From an uncultured Allobaculum sp. (GTDB taxonomy: Bacteria; Bacillota_I; Bacilli_A; Erysipelotrichales; Erysipelotrichaceae), in contig CAOKFJ010000122.1 in assembly GCA_948467695.1 (NCBI GenBank), positions 1-6,172 on the forward strand: DNA of 6,172 bases. Direction: 5' to 3'. The translations under genes were made by a program, and so were the position numbers. Of the stretch, positions 1 to 5,369 are shown one piece after another; the first letter of the stretch is position 1, and every line of letters begins with the position of its first letter. A model generated the notes under the pieces. The model did not search any database. It worked only from the letters and a program-made list of their open reading frames with translations, and was not told where the DNA came from.

Positions 1-205
1 TAACGAAAGACGCCGCAGACAGCGCATCGAAGAACGTCGTAAGAGAAACATGGAACGCCGCAACGCAGGCAAACGTCCTTACGGCAACCGTCCGGGCTAC
101 AGAGGCCCCAGAGATGGTCAGGCTCCCCGCGGTCCCAGAAACGAAGCTAAAGCTGAAGCTCCGAAGACCGAAGAAGCTAAACCCGCTGAAAACACAGCCG
201 CTTAA
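1..205 (+). CDS. rpsB: 3' end of probable 30S ribosomal protein S2 (partial)
   Basis: Only the last 67 codons are in the window; reading begins at base 2 and stops at TAA 203-205. The visible tail starts with an arginine-rich helix-like stretch (NERRRQRIEERRKRN), passes through a Gly/Pro/Arg-rich part (GNRPGYRGPRDG) and ends in an Ala/Glu/Lys-rich segment (EAKAEAPKTEEAKPAENTAA). None of this is the conserved S2 core, so the assignment rests mainly on position: in nearly all bacteria the gene just upstream of tsf is rpsB, and here the gap is only 23 bases with no terminator, so the two are surely cotranscribed. S2 sits in the head of the small ribosomal subunit. Such a low-complexity, charged extension beyond the core occurs in some Bacillota and is absent from the roughly 246-residue Bacillus protein. 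Another basic protein is possible but less likely. Confidence 0.72.
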   Translation, partial: NERRRRQRIEERRKRNMERRNAGKRPYGNRPGYRGPRDGQAPRGPRNEAKAEAPKTEEAKPAENTAA

Positions 206-213
206 TCAGGCAG

Positions 214-220
214 AAAGAGG
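214..220 (+). promoter_or_regulatory. Ribosome binding site deciding the tsf start
   Basis: AAAGAGG lies 8 bases before ATG 229 but only 2 bases before the in-frame ATG at 223. The spacing favours 229, which also gives the family's usual N-terminus (MAITAKQVKELREKTGAGMM). Confidence 0.75.
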
Positions 221-228
221 ACATGACT

Positions 229-1122
229 ATGGCTATTACTGCTAAACAGGTAAAAGAACTCCGCGAAAAAACCGGCGCGGGAATGATGGACTGCAAAAAA
301 GCCCTCACTCAGACAGACGGTGACATGGAAAAAGCCATCGACTGGCTGCGCGAAAACGGAATCGCTAAAACAGCGAAAAAATCCGGACGCGTTGCTGCTG
401 AAGGTCTGACACGTGTTGCTGTTGATGGAAACATCGCTGTTGTATTCGAAGTGAACTCCGAAACAGACTTCGTTTCCAAAAACGAACAGTTCCTCGAACT
501 GCTCGACACTGTAGAAGCTGCACTTCTTGCCAACAAACCCGCTACTGTTGAAGAAGCTCTCGAGCTCACAACAGCTAACGGTACTGTAAACGATCTGATC
601 GTTGCCGCTACCGCTACAATCGGAGAAAAAATCACTCTCCGTCGTATCGCTATCGTTGAAAAAACAGACGACCAGGTATTCGGTGCTTACATGCACAACA
701 AAGGCGCTATCTCCGCTCTTGCTGTAATGAACGGCGGCGCTGCTGATGTTGCTAAAAACATCGCTATGCAGATCGCTTCCATGCGTCCTTCCTACATCAG
801 CCAGGCTGATGTACCTGCTGATGTACTTGCTCACGAGACAGAAGTTCAGAAGAAGATCATGGCTGAAGATCCCAAAATGGCAGGCAAACCCGAGAAGATG
901 ATCGAAGGCATCCTCAAAGGCAAAGTCAGCAAACACTTCCAGGATGAATGCCTCCTTGATCAGGAATTCTTCCTTGATTCCAAGAAGAAAGTTAACCAGT
1001 ACCTGAAAGAAAACGGAACTTCCATCGAAGAATTCATCCGCTTCCAGGTTGGTGAAGGCATCGAAAAGAAAGAAGAAGATTTCGCTGCTGAAGTTGCTGC
1101 CCAGATGGCAGCTGCGAAATAA
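229..1122 (+). CDS. tsf: Translation elongation factor Ts
   Basis: A 297-residue protein that acts in the cytoplasm as guanine-nucleotide exchange factor for EF-Tu, releasing GDP so EF-Tu can rebind GTP and aminoacyl-tRNA. The N-terminal UBA-like domain (about residues 1-55) carries the family signature KELREKTGAGMMDCKKAL. It is followed by the second signature EVNSETDFVSKN (residues 74-85), whose Asp80 and Phe81 match the pair that intrudes near the EF-Tu Mg2+ site. The rest is the dimerisation-type core with a helical insert (about 200-255, VPADVLAHETEVQKKI onward) and a C-terminal helix ending in an Ala-rich tail. The length fits the Bacillus type (about 293) better than the slightly shorter E. 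coli type. The start at 229 is chosen over 223 on ribosome-binding-site spacing. The gene follows rpsB by 23 bases and ends 38 bases before a strong terminator. Codon use is strongly biased (GCT, CGT, AAA, GAA), as expected for a highly expressed gene. Confidence 0.98.
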   Translation: MAITAKQVKELREKTGAGMMDCKKALTQTDGDMEKAIDWLRENGIAKTAKKSGRVAAEGLTRVAVDGNIAVVFEVNSETDFVSKNEQFLELLDTVEAALLANKPATVEEALELTTANGTVNDLIVAATATIGEKITLRRIAIVEKTDDQVFGAYMHNKGAISALAVMNGGAADVAKNIAMQIASMRPSYISQADVPADVLAHETEVQKKIMAEDPKMAGKPEKMIEGILKGKVSKHFQDECLLDQEFFLDSKKKVNQYLKENGTSIEEFIRFQVGEGIEKKEEDFAAEVAAQMAAAK

Positions 1123-1160
1123 GCAGTCAGTCTGATTCCATTTCAATTCATCAAATACAA

Positions 1161-1204
1161 ACAGGAGAACTCGCATGCTCATGCGCTTCTCCTGTTTTCT
1201 TTTA
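1161..1204 (+). terminator. Rho-independent terminator of rpsB-tsf
   Basis: ACAGGAGAA (1161-1169) pairs perfectly with TTCTCCTGT (1187-1195). An inner stem CGCAT (1172-1176)/ATGCG (1181-1185) closes on a 4-base loop, and a T-rich run (TTTTCTTTTAT) follows. It ends the translation-factor operon. Confidence 0.92.
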
Positions 1205-1309
1205 TATAAGGGATATAAAGGGAAATATGATGTCCGCAGCACCTGAATACGATCAGTATTTCATAAGTATCCGAAGATCAAAGCGCGCTGATATATGGGA
1301 GCGGATACA

Positions 1310-1477
1310 ATGAATCGCCGAAAATATGGGAAGCAATTGATGAATCTACTGATGATGAACGATGAAATCTTCGATAGATTGCTCTTTTGTCTGCATGAAT
1401 TGGGTGGATTATCCATAGGAGCTTTGCGCAATGTTCCTGCGCTCTTGCTTTTTATGCGTAAAATGTTAAAAATGTAG
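1310..1477 (+). CDS. Doubtful small ORF, 55 residues
   Basis: A short frame from ATG 1310, preceded by GGGAG at 1297-1301 with 8 bases of spacing, which is a good ribosome binding site for such a small ORF. The protein is basic at the start (MNRRKYGKQ), then rich in Leu and Met (LMNLLMMNDEIFDRLLF), and ends in a hydrophobic-basic segment (ALLLFMRKMLKM). It could form amphipathic helices. I do not recognise it. No promoter is evident, it stands alone after the tsf terminator, and an ORF of this size can arise by chance. The main support is the ribosome binding site. Confidence 0.25.
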   Translation: MNRRKYGKQLMNLLMMNDEIFDRLLFCLHELGGLSIGALRNVPALLLFMRKMLKM

Positions 1478-1490
1478 AAGTTCTTCAGCT

Positions 1491-1517
1491 TTGTGCAAAT
1501 TTGTGCAAATATTGCAC
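1491..1517. repeat. Tandem 10-base repeat fused to a perfect palindrome
   Basis: TTGTGCAAAT occurs twice head to tail (1491-1500 and 1501-1510). The second copy runs into ATTGCAC, so that GTGCAA (1503-1508) and TTGCAC (1512-1517) form a perfect 6-base inverted repeat around ATA. Each repeat also contains the imperfect dyad ATTTG-TG-CAAAT when its left flank is included. This looks like a protein-binding operator about 250 bases before the gtrA-like start codon. The binding protein is unknown. Confidence 0.5.
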
Positions 1518-1754
1518 CGTTCGCAGATGGAAGGCGAGAGGAACATTCATCAAAAAAATTATCCAAAAACGCAAAACAAAAATACAATAGAATTAATAAA
1601 CGACCTGGCGCCTCAAGAGCGCAATACAAAAACAGAGCTAGACAGCTCAATTCTCACCAGCCCATGCAGATCAACTCACCTGACGGACTGGTGTTTGCGT
1701 ATTCTGTATGAAAAAGAAGAGCACGGCGGTATGCCTGAAGCATGCAGCTGCTGA

Positions 1755-1761
1755 AGAAAGG
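1755..1761 (+). promoter_or_regulatory. Ribosome binding site deciding the gtrA-like start
   Basis: AGAAAGG ends 7 bases before ATG 1769. The earlier in-frame ATG at 1742 has no such site and would add a short leader (MQLLKKGKV) that the family does not need. Confidence 0.65.
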
Positions 1762-1768
1762 CAAAGTT

Positions 1769-2185
1769 ATGAAAAACAAGATTCTCATGCTGCTGAGAAA
1801 ATACAGCGAGCTCATACGGTATTCGTTCTGGGGCATCTTTGCCACAGTCACCAATATCGCGACTTACTATATCTGCTATGACATGATCCACATTTCCAAT
1901 ACCATGAGCAACATCATTGCGTGGGCAGTGTCGGTGCTTGTGGCATTTGTAACCAATAAGATCTGGGTCTTCAACAGCCGCAATGTCGGCTTCAAGCGAA
2001 GCGTTAACGAATTTGTTTCGTTCGCGGGCTTTCGCTTCGTGTCCGAACTCTTTGATTTGGGCATTATGTATTTCGCAGTCGATATGATGAACTGGCCGGC
2101 GCTGTTCTGGAAAATACTGGCGAACGGCATCGTGATCATCCTGAACTACTTCTTCTCGAAATTTATTATTTTCAGAAAGAAATGA
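1769..2185 (+). CDS. GtrA-family small integral membrane protein
   Basis: A 138-residue protein of the GtrA-like family. Known members move undecaprenyl-phosphate-linked sugars, classically bactoprenol-linked glucose, across the inner membrane so that surface polysaccharide or teichoic acid can be decorated. Four membrane helices are evident at about residues 16-36, 47-66, 84-104 and 110-130, the family's standard layout. Typical motifs are the N-terminal IRYSFWGIFATVTN, the mid-loop FVTNKIWVF (60-68) and the C-terminal NYFFSKFIIF (126-135); these two related Asn-Lys and Asn-Tyr/Ser-Lys segments mark the internally duplicated pattern. The length is normal and the protein ends in a basic tail (RKK). 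No glycosyltransferase gene, the usual partner, is adjacent. A terminator follows 21 bases after the stop, so the gene appears monocistronic. The exact lipid-linked sugar cannot be read from the sequence. Confidence 0.9.
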   Translation: MKNKILMLLRKYSELIRYSFWGIFATVTNIATYYICYDMIHISNTMSNIIAWAVSVLVAFVTNKIWVFNSRNVGFKRSVNEFVSFAGFRFVSELFDLGIMYFAVDMMNWPALFWKILANGIVIILNYFFSKFIIFRKK

Positions 2186-2206
2186 TTTTTTACAGTCTAT
2201 TCATTC

Positions 2207-2269
2207 ACCGGAATGTTTCTCTTTGACCATTGCATTTCAGGTCGCGAATTTCATTCCGGTTTCTTTTTT
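2207..2269 (+). terminator. Rho-independent terminator with a long loop
   Basis: ACCGGAATG (2207-2215) pairs perfectly with CATTCCGGT (2252-2260), followed by TTTCTTTTTT to 2269. The 36-base loop contains a small inner stem GACC (2225-2228)/GGTC (2240-2243). It lies just after the gtrA-like gene and 62 bases before the next start codon. Confidence 0.85.
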
Positions 2270-2321
2270 GCCAGACTCCAAAACCGCTGGAAACATACGG
2301 CAAAATCAATCGAAGTCTAAC

Positions 2322-2326
2322 GGAGG
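2322..2326 (+). promoter_or_regulatory. Ribosome binding site deciding the M15 lipoprotein start
   Basis: GGAGG precedes ATG 2332 by 5 bases. Starting here puts a textbook lipoprotein signal peptide at the N-terminus. The same frame is open further upstream, but that part overlaps the preceding terminator and is not translated in a sensible way. Confidence 0.85.
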
Positions 2327-2331
2327 AAACC

Positions 2332-3222
2332 ATGAATAAAAGAATGTGTATCTCTCTTGCTGCAGCACTGAGTCTTACGCTGACAGCTGCAGGCTGTTCT
2401 AAAGACAAGAAGAATGATGCTGCACACAGCAGCGACTCTGCAAAAGCATCGCTTTCGATTCAGGAAGCTCTGGAGAGTCGCGAAAAAGCGGAAAGTCTAA
2501 GCAGAGAACTTGACGTCCGCGCACAGGCGATTCGAAGCCTGCAGGCGGAAACAGAAGCCGATGTTACAGGATTTGATCAGACGCATCTTCGTTCGCTTTT
2601 CTACAGCGAGCCGATTGGCGTGGAAATGGCGCATCGCATCGAAGGCGACATGCTCGATACGCAGGCAGGATACATCACAACTGATCAGCTGCGCCTTGTA
2701 CGCGTGCTGTACAGTGATTTTGAGGGAAGAACCAAAGTCGGCGAGCTCATATGCAATGAACTGATCAGCGAAGATCTTGAAAACGTATTTTTCGAATTGT
2801 ACATGAACGCCTATCCGATCGATCGCATCGTGCTGCCGTATGGATACGGCATGGATGATGAATCGGTGACTGCTGATGATATTACCCGGTGCCTGGCTAC
2901 CGTATGGGATGAGAACGGTCAGGCTTTCGCCAATGAACACTCTCTTGGACTGGCGGTAGACTTCAATTCGCTCTACAATCCGCAGGTTATTACTGAGGAT
3001 GGACTGGATCTGTGTCTGCCGGAAGCGGGAAGACCATACGCCGATCGAACGACCGGCAATCCGCACTACATCTCCGAAGATGATCTTGCCTATCAAATCT
3101 TCACCAAGTACGGATTTAACTGGGGCGGTGTCTGGCAGGGCAGAAACGATTACCAGCATTTCGAAAAATTCTTCAATCATGATACGCAGACTGTTGATAC
3201 CAGCGTCTACGCCGGCAGCTAG
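2332..3222 (+). CDS. Secreted lipoprotein with M15-family (VanY/endolysin-like) metallopeptidase domain
   Basis: A 296-residue protein. Residues 1-21 are a lipoprotein signal (MNKRM, a hydrophobic run, then LTAAGC) with Cys22 as the lipidated residue, so it should be anchored on the outer face of the membrane. Residues 42-75 form a charged, probably coiled-coil linker, followed by a middle segment of unknown role (about 80-180). The C-terminal catalytic domain carries the M15 zinc motifs: EHSLGLAVDF with His203 and Asp210, then GFNWGGVWQGRNDYQHFE with Asp273 as likely catalytic acid/base and His276 as third zinc ligand. The WGG-W-(n)-D-x-x-H-F arrangement is characteristic of the M15_4 (VanY and phage L-Ala-D-Glu peptidase) group. 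These enzymes cut peptidoglycan peptides, as D,D-carboxypeptidases or endopeptidases; which bond is cut here is not decidable. All key residues are present. The gene is flanked by terminators, so it is monocistronic. I see no convincing promoter between 2270 and 2321. No vancomycin-resistance genes are nearby, so a resistance role is not supported. Confidence 0.88.
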   Translation: MNKRMCISLAAALSLTLTAAGCSKDKKNDAAHSSDSAKASLSIQEALESREKAESLSRELDVRAQAIRSLQAETEADVTGFDQTHLRSLFYSEPIGVEMAHRIEGDMLDTQAGYITTDQLRLVRVLYSDFEGRTKVGELICNELISEDLENVFFELYMNAYPIDRIVLPYGYGMDDESVTADDITRCLATVWDENGQAFANEHSLGLAVDFNSLYNPQVITEDGLDLCLPEAGRPYADRTTGNPHYISEDDLAYQIFTKYGFNWGGVWQGRNDYQHFEKFFNHDTQTVDTSVYAGS

Positions 3223-3293
3223 GCACGCTGAATATGCAGCAGACCGAAGCGTAATAATGCATGAATGAAATTATTTGCACTCTACATATCACC

Positions 3294-3336
3294 AAGATTC
3301 GCCTGGCATCACAATGATGCGGGCGGATCTTTTTTA
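3294..3336 (+). terminator. Rho-independent terminator after the M15 lipoprotein gene
   Basis: AAGATTCGCC (3294-3303) pairs with GGCGGATCTT (3322-3331) with a single T-G wobble. An inner stem GCATC (3306-3310)/GATGC (3316-3320) has a 5-base loop, and a TTTTTT run completes the signal 71 bases after the stop codon. Confidence 0.9.
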
Positions 3337-3520
3337 TAACGACTCGATTCCCGTATTGCGGTGAAGTTGCTGAATAGCGAAGAATGAACAAAAACAATAG
3401 GGAAGCAATTGCAGAGATCGAAATATCCCTTTGCAAACCAGCGAATTGTCGAAAGAGAATCTTCAGGCGCCTTTTCGAACATTGAATTCGGATTGATCGT
3501 GAGGCTTTTTGGTTATTAAT

Positions 3521-3535
3521 AAAGCGAACCGCTTT
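3521..3535. repeat. Inverted repeat AAAGCG-AAC-CGCTTT
   Basis: Perfect 6-base arms (3521-3526 and 3530-3535) around a 3-base centre, followed by CATTTTTG. It shares its half-site with the candidate operator sites 20-45 bases downstream. It could be a further binding site, or a weak hairpin that stops readthrough from the left. Confidence 0.45.
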
Positions 3536-3553
3536 CATTTTTGTAGGAAAGAA

Positions 3554-3580
3554 TTGAAAGCGTATTCGTAAAGCGCTTTA
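3554..3580 (+). promoter_or_regulatory. CRE-like operator sites (CcpA/LacI-family type)
   Basis: TTGAAAGCGTATTCG (3554-3568) matches 14 of 15 positions of the Bacillus cre consensus WTGNAANCGNWNNCW; the mismatch is the last base. Directly adjoining it, TAAAGCGCTTTA (3569-3580) is a perfect 12-base palindrome with the central CG typical of LacI-family operators. With the inverted repeat at 3521-3535 this gives several half-sites in 60 bases. The site lies 58-84 bases before the proposed ATG 3638. Carbon-source control of the downstream gene is inferred. The 3554-3559 TTGAAA could also be a -35 box with TATCTT (3579-3584) as -10, which would place the palindrome between the two boxes as a repressor site, although the 19-base spacing is long. 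Confidence 0.45.
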
Positions 3581-3621
3581 TCTTACGTTAAAGTCAACTA
3601 GTCTTTGTTTTTTGTGATTTG

Positions 3622-3630
3622 TGCTATGTT
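3622..3630 (+). promoter_or_regulatory. Candidate extended -10 promoter element
   Basis: TGC-TATGTT forms an extended -10 element; the -35 region at 17 bases (TCTTTG, 3602-3607) is poor. Transcription would begin at about 3637-3638, essentially at ATG 3638, implying a leaderless or near-leaderless message. This fits the absence of any ribosome binding site, but it is unproven. Confidence 0.35.
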
Positions 3631-3637
3631 AGTTGCC

Positions 3638-5032
3638 ATGGACACAACTCAGATGAATCTGATCAGTAAATTGAAGCTCCGGTGCAGGGCAATGAGCATC
3701 GGATCGCTGGATATAGACGACATATTTATTGCATCGAGCGCCATACTTCTGTTTCTCCCGTTTGAATGGACCATGGTCATTGCTTCAGTCATTCTTGTAT
3801 GTGCAGCAATGAAGGGGACGCTGGCTGAAGCCATTCGAAGACAGCCGGCGGCAGTGTGGCTGTACGCTTTTGCGGGAATGCAGCTGTTTTCATCGCTGAT
3901 GAGTTCCAACAGCATGGGAGTTCTCAACTCGCTTGGCACATTTGCGGTAGGGATGCTAGTCGCGCTTTTCTGTCGCGTGCTGAATCCTCGCAATTTTAAA
4001 GCGGCTATGCAAGTGACTGCGATTCTTTCCTGCTTTGCGGCATTTGCCGGTATAGGAGAATTTGTGCGTCTGGCAGAGCAGAACCAGGCGGATCTGCTTT
4101 TTTGTCTGAAGACAATTCCCGAATACGTACGCATTCGCGTGACGTACTACAATCCGAATCTATACGCGGCGATGCTCGATTTCTTTATCGCTATTAGCGC
4201 ATATCTTTTTTTTGATACCGATAAACGAAGCTCCAGACTGCTCTGGTTTGGAGCGGCGGTTTTGAATCTGATTGCATTGTTTCTTACCGGTAGCCGCATG
4301 GCTCTCGTGCCTCTTCCATTTATTCTGCCTCTGTTTCTGTTTTTTATGCACAAAGGCAAATGGTTCTGGACAGTGCTGGGGACAGAGGGGGGAATGCTTG
4401 CGTGCATTCTTTCTCATCCGCATTTGATTCCCCGCTTTGGAGCGAGCGCTTCGGTCGATGCCCGTTTCGAGATATGGGAAAATGCAATTCACGGCATTCG
4501 CGAGAATCCGCTGTTCGGTGGAGGACCGCAGTACTACGCCATGATTGATACTGGAATGTTTTCCCGCCCCGCGCCGCATGCGCACAATTTAGTGCTTGAT
4601 GTGCTGCTCAACAGTGGGATTATCGGTACAGCCCTGCTTATGACCTATCTGGCAAAGATCCTGAAATACTCCGCAGATTCACGGCTTCACAAAGAACTTC
4701 CGCTCTTTGCGCCGCTGATGCTTTCCATGCTGGCGTCTGTTCTGATCGTTGGTCTCGCCGACTGCACGATCAATTTTCCTGCGACTGCTCTGCTGATGCT
4801 CGCAGTACTGAACGTGCCTGCATACCTGCATCAGGAAGACACCGTTACACTTACAAGACCTGTCTCTTCTTCTTTTGTGCTTTCGCATTCTCTTAGTGCC
4901 GCGCGTCCGGTTTCCTATGTGTCCAGAACGCAGATGAGCTCGTCATCGCCCCTTGGCATGCGCAGTTCGATTTCGTATTCATCGCTTCCGGACGCCTCTC
5001 ATTCGAGTCTGTCCGCACATTCGCAGCGATAA
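3638..5032 (+). CDS. O-antigen ligase/polymerase-like polytopic membrane protein (Wzy_C/RfaL-type)
   Basis: A 464-residue protein with about 11-12 membrane helices between residues 30 and 396. It belongs to the O-antigen ligase/polymerase superfamily, whose members join or polymerise lipid-linked glycans on the outer face of the membrane; in Gram-positives they act in capsule, exopolysaccharide or cell-wall glycan assembly. Supporting motifs in order are YYNPNLYAAMLD (170-181), TGSR after a hydrophobic helix (217-220), an extracellular segment RFEIWENAIHGIRENPLFGG (276-295) leading into GGPQYY, and HAHNLVLDVLLNSGIIG (314-330), the conserved His-Asn loop. After the last helix comes a serine-rich tail (397-464; 22 Ser in the last 55 residues) that is not part of the domain. 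The start is uncertain: in-frame ATGs at 3626, 3638, 3653 and 3692 all lack a good ribosome binding site. 3638 is chosen because it coincides with the start of transcription predicted from the extended -10. No glycosyltransferases or flippase adjoin it, so the substrate is unknown. Confidence 0.85.
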   Translation: MDTTQMNLISKLKLRCRAMSIGSLDIDDIFIASSAILLFLPFEWTMVIASVILVCAAMKGTLAEAIRRQPAAVWLYAFAGMQLFSSLMSSNSMGVLNSLGTFAVGMLVALFCRVLNPRNFKAAMQVTAILSCFAAFAGIGEFVRLAEQNQADLLFCLKTIPEYVRIRVTYYNPNLYAAMLDFFIAISAYLFFDTDKRSSRLLWFGAAVLNLIALFLTGSRMALVPLPFILPLFLFFMHKGKWFWTVLGTEGGMLACILSHPHLIPRFGASASVDARFEIWENAIHGIRENPLFGGGPQYYAMIDTGMFSRPAPHAHNLVLDVLLNSGIIGTALLMTYLAKILKYSADSRLHKELPLFAPLMLSMLASVLIVGLADCTINFPATALLMLAVLNVPAYLHQEDTVTLTRPVSSSFVLSHSLSAARPVSYVSRTQMSSSSPLGMRSSISYSSLPDASHSSLSAHSQR

Positions 5033-5052
5033 AAGATACGCATTTATATTAA

Positions 5053-5094
5053 AAATTTACAGCCTCGATCCGTTCATGATCGAGGCTGTTTTAT
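5053..5094 (+). terminator. Strong Rho-independent terminator after the O-antigen ligase-like gene
   Basis: ACAGCCTCGATC (5059-5070) pairs perfectly over 12 bases with GATCGAGGCTGT (5078-5089) around a 7-base loop, followed by TTTTAT. The A-rich left flank (AAAAATTT) could allow weak function on the other strand as well. Confidence 0.95.
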
Positions 5095-5369
5095 ATGCGG
5101 CTGAAAACACAGAGCGAAACAAAGTCATACAGTACAAGGATCAAGAGAGAAGATCACGATCCGGTTTGATACATATGAAAAAGGCACACGAGCAGATTGC
5201 CGATGCGCCTTGATTTGCAGAGTTTGTGCGTTTGAGAATAAAACGTCATGCCCGAAGATGGGCACATGCCAGGTATGAAAAGCACCATTTCTGGTTGTTT
5301 TCAAAGTAACAGAATATTCAAGGATGAAGAAGAGAGCTCCTAAAGTGGAAACGGCACTCTTCGAAAAGA
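5095..5369. other. Non-coding interval between convergent genes
   Basis: About 275 bases between the ligase-like gene's terminator and the end of the minus-strand regulator. It contains the minus-strand terminator at 5177-5211 and a smaller GC hairpin TGCCC (5249-5253)/GGGCA (5260-5264), which on the minus strand is followed by ACGTTTTATT and may be a second, weaker stop. Short frames on both strands have no support. Confidence 0.6.
5177..5211 (-). terminator. Minus-strand terminator downstream of the MarR-type gene
   Basis: Read on the minus strand, AAGGCGCA (5211-5204) pairs with TGTGCCTT (5188-5181) through one G-T wobble, encloses an inner stem around CGGCAATCTGC, and continues into TTTTTC. 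The + strand orientation has no T-run, so the direction is clear. It lies about 160 bases past the regulator's stop codon. Confidence 0.7.

Larger units (their letters stand above)
1205..1768. other. Gene-poor interval between tsf and the gtrA-like gene
   Basis: About 560 bases without a gene I can firmly support. It contains one doubtful short ORF (1310-1477), a tandem repeat with a palindrome (1491-1517), and an A-rich tract (about 1550-1600) in which TACAAT at 1583-1588 could be a -10 box, although nothing convincing sits at -35. Weak pairing is possible between CACCAG (1655-1660) and CTGGTG (1688-1693). I do not recognise a riboswitch, T-box, tRNA or gene remnant here. The longer frames on either strand lack a ribosome binding site and give low-quality protein. 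Confidence 0.6.
3337..3637. other. Non-coding control region before the O-antigen ligase-like gene
   Basis: About 300 bases with no supportable gene; a 33-codon frame from ATG 3384 has only a weak ribosome binding site. The left half shows nothing I recognise. The right part (3521-3630) is dense in inverted repeats of AAAGCG/CGCTTT and in promoter-like elements, listed separately. Confidence 0.6.

Noticed and set aside
202..1242. Long open frame on the minus strand, antisense to the whole of tsf
   Set aside because: It is a by-product of the strong codon bias of tsf. The Phe/Ser/Cys-rich translation resembles no protein, it has no ribosome binding site, and it runs through the terminator hairpin.
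1527..1754. Frame from ATG 1527 in the gene-poor interval
   Set aside because: No ribosome binding site, low-complexity polar composition, and it ends only 14 bases before the true gtrA-like start without any sign of coupling.
2497..3180. Minus-strand frame of 227 codons antisense to the M15 lipoprotein gene
   Set aside because: The + strand frame has a lipobox and intact zinc motifs; the antisense frame has no recognisable domain or start signal.
2332..3222. Vancomycin-resistance VanY role for the M15 protein
   Set aside because: The fold is shared with many housekeeping peptidases, and no vanR/S/H/A/X-type genes are in view.
3253..3275. AATAAT/ATTATT inverted repeat after the M15 gene
   Set aside because: A/T-only 6-base arms are expected by chance in intergenic DNA, and the real terminator follows at 3294.
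1328..3411. Shared 12-mer GGGAAGCAATTG at 1328-1339 and 3400-3411
   Set aside because: The match does not extend to either side and falls in non-coding DNA both times. It does not qualify as a repeat element; most likely chance.
3384..3485. 33-codon frame after the M15 gene's terminator
   Set aside because: Weak ribosome binding site, very short, no recognisable features.
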